15,312 nt of DNA from Multifurca ochricompacta (lineage: Eukaryota; Basidiomycota; Agaricomycetes; Russulales; Russulaceae), in the NCBI GenBank assembly GCA_022496185.1, contig WTXG01000526.1, positions 1-15,312 on the forward strand, read 5' to 3'. The translations under genes were made by a program, and so were the position numbers. Positions 1 to 8,158 of the stretch are shown in pieces (the first letter of the stretch is position 1; each line of letters starts with the position of its first letter). The notes under the pieces are model-generated. The model saw nothing but the letters and a program-made list of their open reading frames with translations. It did no database searches and had not been told where the DNA came from.

Positions 1-434
1 ATGCAACATTCCTTGAACGTGTGCATTGTCATGGTCCTCATTGAGACAGGAAAGATATGTTTTTTTTTTTTTTAATGTATTGTATGCGGATGGTGGAGGT
101 AAAGGTTTCATGAAGCTGTGTGGAACACCCATCTTTTTCCAGTAGCCGGCATGGATAAACAATGCAACATTATCCAATGATAACTCTGTGTACAACTTCA
201 GCTAGATATGGCTCTGGTCTTGATCAGCAAGGTTGAACTCAACAGCAAAGAGAACCTGGTACACGTTTGTAGTTTGGTTTTGCCGTCCAATATCTTTTTC
301 CTTGTCCTTGTGAGAATTATCAGGCCATCTTCAACATCTGTCGTCACTAAAGTATTATAACGAGTGGTAAGTGCCAAACCTGCCTGACGCTGATATAGTG
401 GACAGACCAAGTAACTTATCCATTCATTTGTCAT
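1..434 (-). pseudogene. Decayed or partial coding relic, unidentified, running off the window edge
   Basis: I do not recognise this gene. On the minus strand an ATG at 434 opens a protein-like reading (begins MTNEWISYLVCPLYQRQ). Near 325-333 the better-looking reading moves to another frame (PDNSHKDKEKDIGRQNQ, then VYQVLFAVEFNLADQDQ). That frame meets a TAG at 202-204 and then stays open to base 1 (LYTELSLDNVALFIHAGYWK). One frame change plus one stop suggests a pseudogene. Alternatively, the TAG ends in AG and could be a splice acceptor, with a 56-nt intron starting at a GTTCTC in the preceding stretch; in that case this is a live partial gene continuing beyond the window. A 14-base T run at 60-73 lies inside the reading and would encode lysines, which argues against intact coding there. 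The start and family are uncertain. Confidence 0.3.
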
Positions 435-1398
435 CTACTACCTTATCTACGGTGATGCTATGTTCTCGAGGTTTGCCTCTCACTTAGATGGATCTAATTG
501 TATTTCTGGGGAGAACAGATGGAATTTTCCTGCTGTTGAAAGGAACAGCAAGAAGATGGGAAGTTTGATGGACCCACAGACAGCGTGGTGTAAGCACAAT
601 TCAGGGAACCGTGTCTACCCCTTTCCTGGCGGGATCTTCACTAGCACATGAGATTTTCATCAAAAGCCAGGATAATGAGTGGTCGCCTTGGCCCTTTCAG
701 CCAAATCCAAGTAAATCTCAAGGGTCCACAAATAGGCAAAGCAGCTCAACTCTGGTTTCAGGCTTTCCCTCTTTTCCTCTTCTTATTCTGGATGCGCTCG
801 CAACTTGTCGTCAAAAAATTAGAAGGTTGAGTCATTTTATCAAAAACAGAAGTTGAGGCAAAAAAAAACCTCTTTTAGTGAGCTCTTCCAACTACCTTTC
901 CTGTGACCATACAGTCACGAAACGCCTTCGCTAGATTCTCCTGACGCCTCTCCACGCTCCACGAGGGATGCTTCATCTAATTTAGGTTTAAACAGACGGC
1001 TGGAATACACTGGTCGATGTCTGTACTGTAAGGACATCTGTAGTCGAGTAGGTACTACAAGTTAATAGGTTAATCACTATGGCCACCAGACTTGATATAG
1101 GCCGGTGACAGTCAAAAGCACGTAGACAAAACCATGGACCATGGACCTTTGTGTGTTCAGTCGATGATTCCCAACAAAATCAAATGAGCTACACAACTTT
1201 TCACTACGAGGGTAGAAACGCCGTTTTGGGATCAGAGCATGAGGGAGTGGAACATTCGACAACAGGTTCCATGCTCGTGTGAGGGCACATAGGGCGGGTG
1301 ATCGGCCTTGGTAACAACCTTATCTATATTTTCCTTTTCTTGAGACAAATTCACTATTCTGGTATATCGGGCGTAAACATATCTCTGTAAAGTTGACA
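435..1398. other. Intergenic stretch, no gene supported
   Basis: Only short open frames occur here, on both strands, without recognisable domains or consistent splice structure. The single visible pattern is a duplicated CCATGGA at about 1134-1147. It may hold more of the decayed material seen at 1-434, but I cannot show it. Confidence 0.5.
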
Positions 1399-1406
1399 TG
1401 TTCAGC
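1399..1406. repeat. Left target site duplication of the hAT-like element
   Basis: TGTTCAGC directly abuts the left terminus TAGTGATG. The identical octamer follows the right terminus at 1909-1916. Eight-base duplications are the hallmark of hAT superfamily insertion. Confidence 0.85.
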
Positions 1407-1428
1407 TAGTGATGTGCCTGGCCCGGCT
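1407..1428 (+). repeat. Left terminal inverted repeat of the hAT-like element
   Basis: TAGTGATGTGCC followed by TGGCCCGGCT. It pairs with the reverse complement of 1888-1908 with one mismatch and one extra T. Confidence 0.85.
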
Positions 1429-1632
1429 CAAAGCCGGAAGCCGGGCCAAGCCGGGCCTGTTTGGGCCGGGCCAAGCCAGGCCGTTGTGACGGCCCAGCAA
1501 GGGCTTTGGCCCGGCTCAGAGAAACTAAAAGCCAAAGCCGCCGGCTCAGGCCGCGGCTTTCAACAGCACATACAAGTGCAATAGCAATCGTCAAAATCGG
1601 TAGAAATCTGATCACAAAGTGGTTGATTCGGG

Positions 1633-1640
1633 TCACGTGA
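1633..1640. promoter_or_regulatory. TCACGTGA palindrome inside the transposon core
   Basis: A perfect 8-bp palindrome containing CACGTG, the E-box recognised by bHLH factors (Cbf1 and Pho4 type in fungi). It sits in the AT-rich centre of the hAT-like element. Function is not shown; it is a motif match only. Confidence 0.25.
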
Positions 1641-1887
1641 TCATGTTTATCGCGGCATTTCAAACTTTTTCTTCGATATAGCTTTGCAATACGTAACACA
1701 CTAAGTCATATTTGGATTAGCTGAACTATAACTACTAGTTATATGTCATAAAATTTTCTCTGCCAAAAGCCGCGGCTTGGGCCAAGCCGGGCCAGGGCCA
1801 AGCCGTCTGTGGCGGCTTTGGCTCGGCCCAGACTTCAGGAAAGCCGGAGCCGCCTCAGGCCGAGCCAAAGCCGCGGCTTTTGGGCCA

Positions 1888-1908
1888 AGCCGGGCCGGAA
1901 CATCACTA
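1888..1908 (-). repeat. Right terminal inverted repeat of the hAT-like element
   Basis: Read on the minus strand it begins TAGTGATGTTCC and continues GGCCCGGCT, matching the left end. Confidence 0.85.
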
Positions 1909-1916
1909 TGTTCAGC
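1909..1916. repeat. Right target site duplication of the hAT-like element
   Basis: TGTTCAGC is identical to 1399-1406. Removing the element plus one copy would restore a continuous host sequence. Confidence 0.85.
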
Positions 1917-3640
1917 CGGGTGTGTCCGTTAAGTTTGGGCTACAGACTCGCTAATCATCGTTCACAAGAAAGGAGGAATCGATTGTGTAAAAAAGGAAAC
2001 CGTACAACAGCTGTAGTAGGATCTGGAAGACCAGACTTTGGGTCTCATGATGGAATAAATCAAATTAGGGTTTTGTGAAATTGGAGTAAAAGTGGCGAGG
2101 GAAAAATGGTAAGGGAGATAATGAGGAGTTTAGACGTCGTCCTTGGAGGAGATGACACTAACACTTGCACATACGACACCCACGCCTCATGTTACGGTGG
2201 CTGACCGTTCTGCGAGTGGTTCGATGTCAAAAGAGATTTTGACTGAGTAAAGATGATGAGACTGTTGCTGGGCACGCAAGGCACAGCAAAGAAAGATAGT
2301 CGGATTCCTGAGTATTAAGCCTAGTAAACCACAAGAGCTAAAGACTACTAGAGTTCTTGAGCCAAGTCTCTACTGTACTTATACAGTTGAAACGAGCGAC
2401 GTCATGAAGAAAAGTATATAGTGAAACAAAAGAGAAAACGTTGAGGGCGTTGTCTGTTCACAGTCGAGAGTAGGAAAGAAGAGCCTAAGAGCCTAAGGAA
2501 AAGAAGCAGAAAAGGAAATCTTATTGTATTGTACAACAGGTAATGGTTATTCGTAACACCTCATGTCACCTTTCGTGACGCAGACTTTGGGATGGTTCAG
2601 GCTGTTCATCCTCGTGGATCCAGCGTGGGAGCTTTTCTTAGGATTTCTCGACGATAGACAAAAAGATAGGTTCAGACACGTCTAAAAAGAGATGTTAAGA
2701 AAGCAGGGAGCGTTTACCCAAAAAGCTAGGGGTTAGAATCAACAAGTTCCTGCGCTGCGCTATGGATATGACCCTAGTGATTGATTCTCGTACTTTGGGT
2801 CTGGGTAAAGGGGTCACCACCACGGAGGAGAAGAGTGGCCGTGAGATCATCGAGTCCGGTCAGGGCGTTCCGTGTATAACCCACCATTATGTTTAGACCG
2901 ACCCCAAATGGGTTCGTCTGTCCGGCCTTTCATGTTCTCCTCAACCGGCTCACTATCCGGTCAGTTGGTAATTGCACGCTAGCTGGGGAATGACGCCTAC
3001 TGGGGTCACACACACACACAGAATTCCCAGGATCTTGCTGGACACTCAGTAGCCAGCAGGGAGAAACTTCATTGAACCTAATCGCTTCGGTTCCACTCTT
3101 GGCCAAGCAGAGTCACGAGCGAAGGTCGAGGGTTTCGCAGGGCGAGACCGGTGGGACGGAATTGTATTTGCGCGACGTCACCCACCAAATACTAAGAATG
3201 AGACCGATACAGCGAGACAGGTACTTGCTTACTGATTTAATGCACGGAGGGAGATCTTTCGCACTGGAAAAGCAATGCTCTTCATCTCCCCTCTCTCTCC
3301 TCTTCTTCAAGTTCCTGAGAGGTCTATGCGTCCGGGTTCACATCCACGAATTGATACAGCCTCTGTCACGCACTCTCTTTGCTCTACTTGCTGCGCTACG
3401 GTCGACATTCACAAAGCAAATCTAACTCATAATGAGAACAGGAATAGGAATCCAGAATCCGGAACATTCAAATCGCCATTTTACTTACGGATTCCGATCC
3501 GCGGTTGAGTGTGGCACTAAATCTTAAAGTCAAGTTAAGACAAAAAAAAGTAGTTTGCACTGAAAAAGGTTGGTTGGTTGGTGATTGTTAAGCAAGAAGG
3601 ACCCCCATCCCACTTTGAGTTCTTGTTCTGATCTAGTCTC
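1917..3640. other. Long intergenic stretch, no gene supported
   Basis: No open frame here carries a recognisable domain, and stops are frequent in all frames. A (CA)7 tract lies at 3007-3020. AGAGCCTAAGAGCCTAAGG near 2479 is a short tandem duplication, and CAGACTTTGGG occurs twice (about 2033 and 2581). The stretch around 2190-2560 has the mixed, promoter-like texture of an old LTR, but I could not pair it with a second copy or find a primer-binding site. Confidence 0.45.
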
Positions 3641-4259
3641 TAAAGAGGACGTGATGCTTGTCAGTGATCTGAATGGCCATTTGCTCTCGGCTCTTATGAT
3701 CCTGGCATGCCTTTGATAGATCCCATCATCAGACCAACTAGAGGCGACGAAGGACAGTTCGCTCGTTGCAACCTTTGGTCAGCTACTCAAAGAGTTGCGA
3801 GGAACGCGGTTCTGGCAAGGGTTCTTCTGATAGTATCGGGTTGGTCCGGGAGGTGAGGGATTTCAACCAGTTTTTTATTACGAGGTCACCGCACCCGGCG
3901 GCCCTTTAACCCACGAACATAACACACGTAGTATAACGCCCACCCCCACTTATTCGTCAAATCAAACCCCCTCGCCGTTTTTTTTCTTTGTGCTATCAAA
4001 CTCTCGTTTATCGTTTTTAATTGTTTTCTTGATAAACAAATAAAATTAAAATTAAAATAAAAAAGAAGAGAATGACATAAATGGGAAACTATTGTTCTCC
4101 ATGATTGATGGATGATAAGGAAGTGAGGTGAATAAACCAAAGCAACTCTCAAGTTTAACGAGTTGATTCTAGTTGGACCACCAACCTCCACCTTTCTTGA
4201 TTACTCCACATCCGGTTCACCCCCTAATTCATCCACTCGCCCTCCCTCCCCCCCCTTCC

Positions 4260-4278
4260 AAAAAAAAAAAAAAAAAAA
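4260..4278. repeat. Poly-A run of 19
   Basis: Uninterrupted A run directly after a C-rich tract, with no recognisable retroelement body upstream. It is read as a simple homopolymer and not as a retroposon tail. Confidence 0.8.
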
Positions 4279-4393
4279 GAATGGTGGCGCCCCTGACAAT
4301 TGTGATCACGACCAAGATGACAAGTTATGCAAGCAAGAGTGTAAATAGATACGCTGCACTTCATTAAGGCCTTTGGAAGAAGAAATAGATTTA

Positions 4394-4413
4394 TTTTTTT
4401 TTTGGGGGGGGGG
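4394..4413. repeat. Adjoining T10 and G10 homopolymers
   Basis: Ten T are followed immediately by ten G. Length accuracy of such tracts in an assembly is doubtful. Confidence 0.8.
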
Positions 4414-5378
4414 AGGGATCAAATACGTCAGCCTCACATTCATAGTTGGTGTCCAGGTGGTGGTGGGGATTTCCAGGTTATCTTGATCTTTAAAGTTATA
4501 TGATTCGATCCCCGGAGAGGGAGAGAAAAAAAAGAAAAAAAAAAAAGGGCAAGTACTGAATAGATTAAAGATGGCCAGGCCATAAGGGTGTGTAAGAACG
4601 GCACCACCCCCTCCCCCCCCCCCAAATGAGTTTTCTGTTTCTGTCCACTTCCCCCTCATCCAGAGAAAAGTAAGAGATAGAGTTTTCACGGTGTTTTCAC
4701 ACAGTTATAATAGACTACTGACTGACTGACTGATGCATCAGACAGAGAGAGAAGGAACGGGACCCGGGGGGAGGGGGGTGGTGGTGGTGCCACGCGCGCG
4801 CCGGATGTGGATTCCTAGTCGCGATCGGCCCTTCGGTTCGGCTCGGTTCGGAGAAAATGTTGAGAGACTGAGAAGCATGCATACCGCCACACACACACAA
4901 CACTTATTTTATATTTTTTTATTTATCCCAATTATTTATATTGTTTTGTTTTATGTGTACAGAGCATAAAATTGATTAATTAAATGATGAAAACCCAACC
5001 CACCGAAAGAAAGAAAAAAAAAAAGCAAGCAAGCAAACAAACCAAACCAAAACAAACAAACAAGAGAAAACAGCTGGCTGGTATCTAATGCTTAATGTGT
5101 GATGTGTTCGTGCGTGCGTATCGGATAAGGTAATGGTAGTAGTAGTAAATAGTTAGTGAGTCTGACTGATAGTATTTTATTTATGTCAAATCTCCCCATA
5201 CCCTCCCCCTCCGCCCCTCTATCTACTACCATGCCGACGTAGAATAGGCGATGATTAAAGAAAGAAAAAAAAAAACAGATACAACAAACAAAAAAAAGAT
5301 TGGAGATGAGAGGACAGCATATGACCTAAAAACTGCGTTATTTGGCGTCCGGGTCTCGCTCACAGCACAAAAGGGAAA

Positions 5379-5401
5379 AAAACAAACAAACAAACAAACA
5401 A
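5379..5401. repeat. (AAAC)n microsatellite
   Basis: About five AAAC units in A-rich DNA downstream of the gene that ends at 5529. Similar AAAC and AAGC units lie at about 5022-5063. Confidence 0.75.
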
Positions 5402-5528
5402 AAAAAGAGTGAGGTGAGGATTATCATCGAGAGAGCAAAAAAAAAATAGAAAAACAAAGAGAAAGAAGAAAAAAAAAACCTTGTCAAGGCAACGAGTGAT
5501 CCAACCGAAAAAAAAAAAGCCCAGCTTT

Positions 5529-7701
5529 CTAAAATCGTTGTTGTCGTTCACCTCCTCCCATCTCCCCATTCCCCATGCGCAGGCGTAGCGGTGAACGCGC
5601 CATATCCAACGCACTGTATGCCGGCGGTAAATCGTACGGGTCCACCACTTCCGCAGACGCAAAACCTGTAGGGATCGAACCGGCACTCGGACTCCTGGCG
5701 CCCCGCGAGGTAGATATCGCAGGACGAACGTTCGTGGTACGAATACTAAGTGATCGACTCGCACCCGCGCGCTCTGCAGGGGTGAGAGTTGGTACAGGCA
5801 CCGGTACCGGTACGGTGGGAGTGCGGATGTGGGTGCAGATAACGGGGAAAGGTCGTGGACACTCGCGGCATAATTTGGTGGCGCTTTCGTAGGTGAATTG
5901 TAATCTTGCGGTGACTCGGGGTAGGTAGTGGCCGTCGGGTTCCGGATATGCGAGTAGGAGCGAGAATGCGGTAACGAGGGTTGATGAGGCGGTATGGGGG
6001 AGACAGGTCCGGGTAGGGGAAACAAAGGGCTGGGGAGACTGCGGAATTAGGGAAGGCATTTGGGACAGAGATTGGAAGGGCAATTGAGGCTTTGATGTGG
6101 ATGGAGTCGGAGGGATGGGAAGGGAGCGAGAGTGGACGCTCGAAGTTGGCGATGCGGTAACACGACGGGAAGGTACTGAGATTGGGCTGACAACAGGAGA
6201 GCGTGCATCGTGTGGGGAGATAGATGAAGAGCTGGGGAGTGGAGGAAGTGGAGGTGGCTCATCTTGCGATATTCGGCCATGTGGCGCGTAAGACATATGC
6301 GATATATGCGATGAGGCCGATCCTGGTCCACGGCTATAGGAATACCCATGAGATGACGGTAACGGTGGCATCGGTAGCTCGCGGGTTCTTCGATTTGGAT
6401 GTTGGGAAGAGGAAAAGGCGTGGGAGGCAATTGAGAGCGAAGAGCCCGAGTGTGAAGAGTATACCGCTTGTCCTGATGGATATGTTGAATGTTGATTCGA
6501 CGATGGTGTGTCCCCGTGGAAGGACAAACGGCTTGTCGCCCGGGATGCAGTTGAGCTTGCGCGACCATCGATACTTTCAGCGTAGCGAGACTGATTGTCC
6601 TCCATTACACGCGCCGGTATGCTCGACCGCCATCGTTCGATCGCCGGGGTAGCCTCCGAGGTGTCCAGAAGGGCTTCCATGTCAGGTGTTTCGGAAGACA
6701 GTGAGCTAGAGGATGGGCGAGTGTCTGTGGATTGCGGGCCCATTAAGGAGCCATTGGAAGGATTGCTCAGGTCGGGGAACGATTCTGATGGGCTAGCGCG
6801 CGTCACGTTCATCCATTCGTCGGTAGGCGTTACGAGAAGCATAGCCGTTACGAGTAAAAGTCTAATAGGCTGAGAGGAAGGCCATTATGCATGCGCTGGG
6901 GCCGACTCGTGCCGAGGCGAAAAGAGGATCGAGAATTTTTAATTGTGCAGGAGCACGTTGAACTGCTGGCTCTAAGATGGCAACTGGGCCCTTGACCGTC
7001 TCCGTTGTGCACTACAGAGAAAACGAGAAAAAAAAAAAGGGAAAAAAAAAAGGAGTAACGTTAGATGAAAAGATGGTTCTCATTGTTGACAACAACATAC
7101 GGCATAATTAGACCCCAAACGTTTCCATCTTAAGCTATGCTGGTGGTGAGGGATGTAGAATTTGCGGTAACTGGAATACGAACGAGTCGAAATCATCTTT
7201 AATAAAATGTAGAGGAGGAGGGGGGAGGAAAGACGAACCTTGAGAGAGAGCCATATGAATACCGAGAAAGTCGTCGGCAGGTTTCCAATGACCTTTGCCA
7301 AAAACGACTTCGACACCTGCAAGATCCTTGGTTTTGCGCGACGGTGATCTTTGAGAATCTGTTGGCCAACGAACGCGAGAGACGTTGACGAAACCTTTGG
7401 GGTCAGACCTGCGAACTTTGGTGATATTGTCATCGGTATCGATGACATAGAGGGGGTTGTCGGATGAACCATCATGAACAACGGAGTCTAGAAATGAGGG
7501 AGAAGATAAGCGCAATACCATCAATGGATGACTTGTTGGTTGTGAAGGAGCGGTAGAGTCTGGTGATTTGAAACGACGAAGAACAGATGAAGTCGAGGAC
7601 GTGGAGGATTTTAGACGACCAGCAATGGAGGGAGTGAAGGAAGTGCCGGCCTGTAATTGCGATTTGTCTCTATCCCATGTTGGTAAGGACAGTTTGACCA
7701 T
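5529..7701 (-). CDS. DUF6593-like basidiomycete protein with Ser/Pro-rich PPxY tail; reading frame broken
   Basis: Proposed exons: 7239-7701 (starts MVKLSLPTWDRD), 7101-7170 and 5529-7011. Introns are 7171-7238 (GTTCGT...CCAG) and 7012-7100 (GTATGT, CTAAC branch site, TGTAG). Exon 1 (154 residues) and exon 2 resemble the fungal DUF6593 fold: strands around PLYVIDTDDNIT and VSRVRWP, then RKFYIPHHQHSLRWKR. Exon 3 continues CTTETVKGPVAILEP, then a hydrophobic segment (LLDF...LLVTAMLLVT), then a long disordered Ser/Pro tail ending in DLPPAYSALDM. Function is unknown. Frames do not join cleanly: a shift at the exon 1/2 junction, two near 6930 and 6857, and a compensating pair near 6033 and 5810. 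No internal stops are needed if those five single-base differences are allowed. It is either a young pseudogene or local sequence errors. The family assignment is from memory of its pattern. The ATG at 7701 was chosen because the frame upstream of it is a CT-rich leader. Confidence 0.6.
5616..5627 (-). other. PPxY motif (PPAY) near the C-terminus
   Basis: Codons for PPAY lie inside DLPPAYSAL, in the frame that ends at the TAG at 5529. PPxY is the classic ligand of WW domains, for example in Nedd4/Rsp5 ubiquitin ligases. The role here is inferred from the motif alone. Confidence 0.5.
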
Positions 7702-7764
7702 TGGAAAAGGAAAAGAAAGAAAAATAAAAGAGAAAAATGAATAGGAGAAAGGAGAAGGAAGCAA
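7702..7764 (-). promoter_or_regulatory. Pyrimidine-rich leader before the MVKLS start
   Basis: On the coding (minus) strand the 60 bases before the ATG at 7701 are almost all C and T. CT-rich blocks just upstream of the start are common in filamentous fungal genes and often mark the transcription start zone. This supports the ATG at 7701 as the true start. Confidence 0.45.
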
Positions 7765-7814
7765 AAGAAGAGTGGTCGGCTTAACAGGGGTACTGGTCGC
7801 AATGTGTGTAATGT

Positions 7815-8065
7815 GTGTGTGTTGTTGTATATGGGCACGGACACGGGTTTGGGTTGAATGGGGTTGGTTATTGGTGGTGGGTTGGTGGTATTGGTATGGT
7901 ATTAGGTATGGTATGGTATGGTACGGGTATAGGTATGGGTATAGTTATGGTTATGGTTATGGTTATGGTTTATGGTCAATGGTTTATGATTTATGGTTTA
8001 TGGTTTATTGGTTATTTGAGATGGTTATTATTATGTTGATGGTGAGAGGAATGGGTATGAGTATG
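7815..8065 (+). repeat. Imperfect TATGGT/GGTTATGG minisatellite-like array
   Basis: The plus strand is almost free of C for about 200 bases and is built of TGTG, GGTATGG, GGTTATGG and GGTTTATGG units. Four clean GTTATG units lie near 7945-7970. It begins about 110 bp upstream of the MVKLS start, so it lies in the promoter region of that minus-strand gene. Open frames across it are Gly/Tyr/Trp/Met-rich artefacts of the repeat. Confidence 0.8.
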
Positions 8066-8077
8066 GGTATATTGGGC

Positions 8078-8158
8078 ATATGAGTACTTCTGGGTACTCT
8101 ATAGGTAATCTAAGATTATGTAATTTAACTTTATAATCCTAATTATTATTACTCATAT
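8078..8158. repeat. AT-rich foldback segment with 9-bp inverted ends
   Basis: ATATGAGTA at 8078-8086 is repeated inverted as TACTCATAT at 8150-8158, enclosing about 63 bp of AT-rich DNA. Within it GAGTAC (8082-8087) pairs with GTACTC (8094-8099). No flanking duplication is visible, so a transposon origin is not supported. Confidence 0.4.

Larger units (their letters stand above)
1407..1908. mobile_element. Non-autonomous hAT-like miniature transposon (MITE), 502 bp
   Basis: Seen directly: the element starts TAGTGATGTGCC and ends with the inverse GGAACATCACTA. The two ends form an imperfect terminal inverted repeat of about 22 bp (one substitution, one indel) that runs into GGCCCGGCT. It is flanked on both sides by TGTTCAGC. 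GC-rich arms (about 1418-1560 and 1768-1900) hold many copies of GCCGGGCC and its reverse, plus the palindrome AAGCCGCGGCTT. The centre (about 1570-1765) is AT-rich. Known of the family: hAT elements make 8-bp duplications, have short TIRs commonly starting TAG or CAG, and carry subterminal repeats bound by transposase. Inferred: a deletion derivative without transposase, mobilised in trans. Open frames inside are by-products of the GC-rich repeats. The identical duplications and well-matched ends suggest a fairly recent insertion. Confidence 0.87.
3641..5528. other. Intergenic stretch with relic-like readings, homopolymers and the 3' flank of the minus-strand gene
   Basis: At 3650-3850 plus-strand readings look weakly protein-like (for example DPIIRPTRGDEGQFARC) but change frame and contain stops; unidentified. 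Simple sequence is dense: A19 at 4260-4278, T10 joined to G10 at 4394-4413, C11 at 4613-4623, four CTGA-type units near 4718-4733, and AAAC units at 5379-5401. The last few hundred bases should contain the 3' UTR of the gene ending at 5529. The poly(A) site is not obvious, though the TTTATT at about 5176 reads AATAAA on the minus strand. Confidence 0.4.

Noticed and set aside
1393..2078. Open frames of 63-97 residues over the repeat-rich segment on both strands
   Set aside because: They are produced by the GC-rich subterminal repeats of the hAT-like element, overlap each other on opposite strands and lack any domain.
1917..2560. Possible LTR retrotransposon end
   Set aside because: No second LTR copy, target duplication, polypurine tract, primer-binding site or retroelement protein was found.
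4260..4278. A19 as a retroposon (LINE or SINE) tail
   Set aside because: No target duplication and no tRNA-like or reverse-transcriptase-like body upstream; many other homopolymers lie nearby.
4500..4520. GATTCGATCCCC, resembling a tRNA B-box
   Set aside because: The expected stem bases do not pair and there is no upstream A-box.
5669..5682. GGGATCGAACC on the plus strand, a match to the tRNA B-box read on the minus strand
   Set aside because: Flanking bases cannot form a T-arm, and the site lies in the coding tail of the minus-strand gene. No A-box or acceptor stem is present.
5575..5892. 105-residue plus-strand open frame with Gly-Thr-Gly-Thr repeats
   Set aside because: Antisense shadow of the Pro/Val-rich tail of the minus-strand gene.
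7772..8083. 103-residue Gly/Tyr/Trp/Met-rich plus-strand open frame
   Set aside because: It simply translates the TATGGT-type repeat array.
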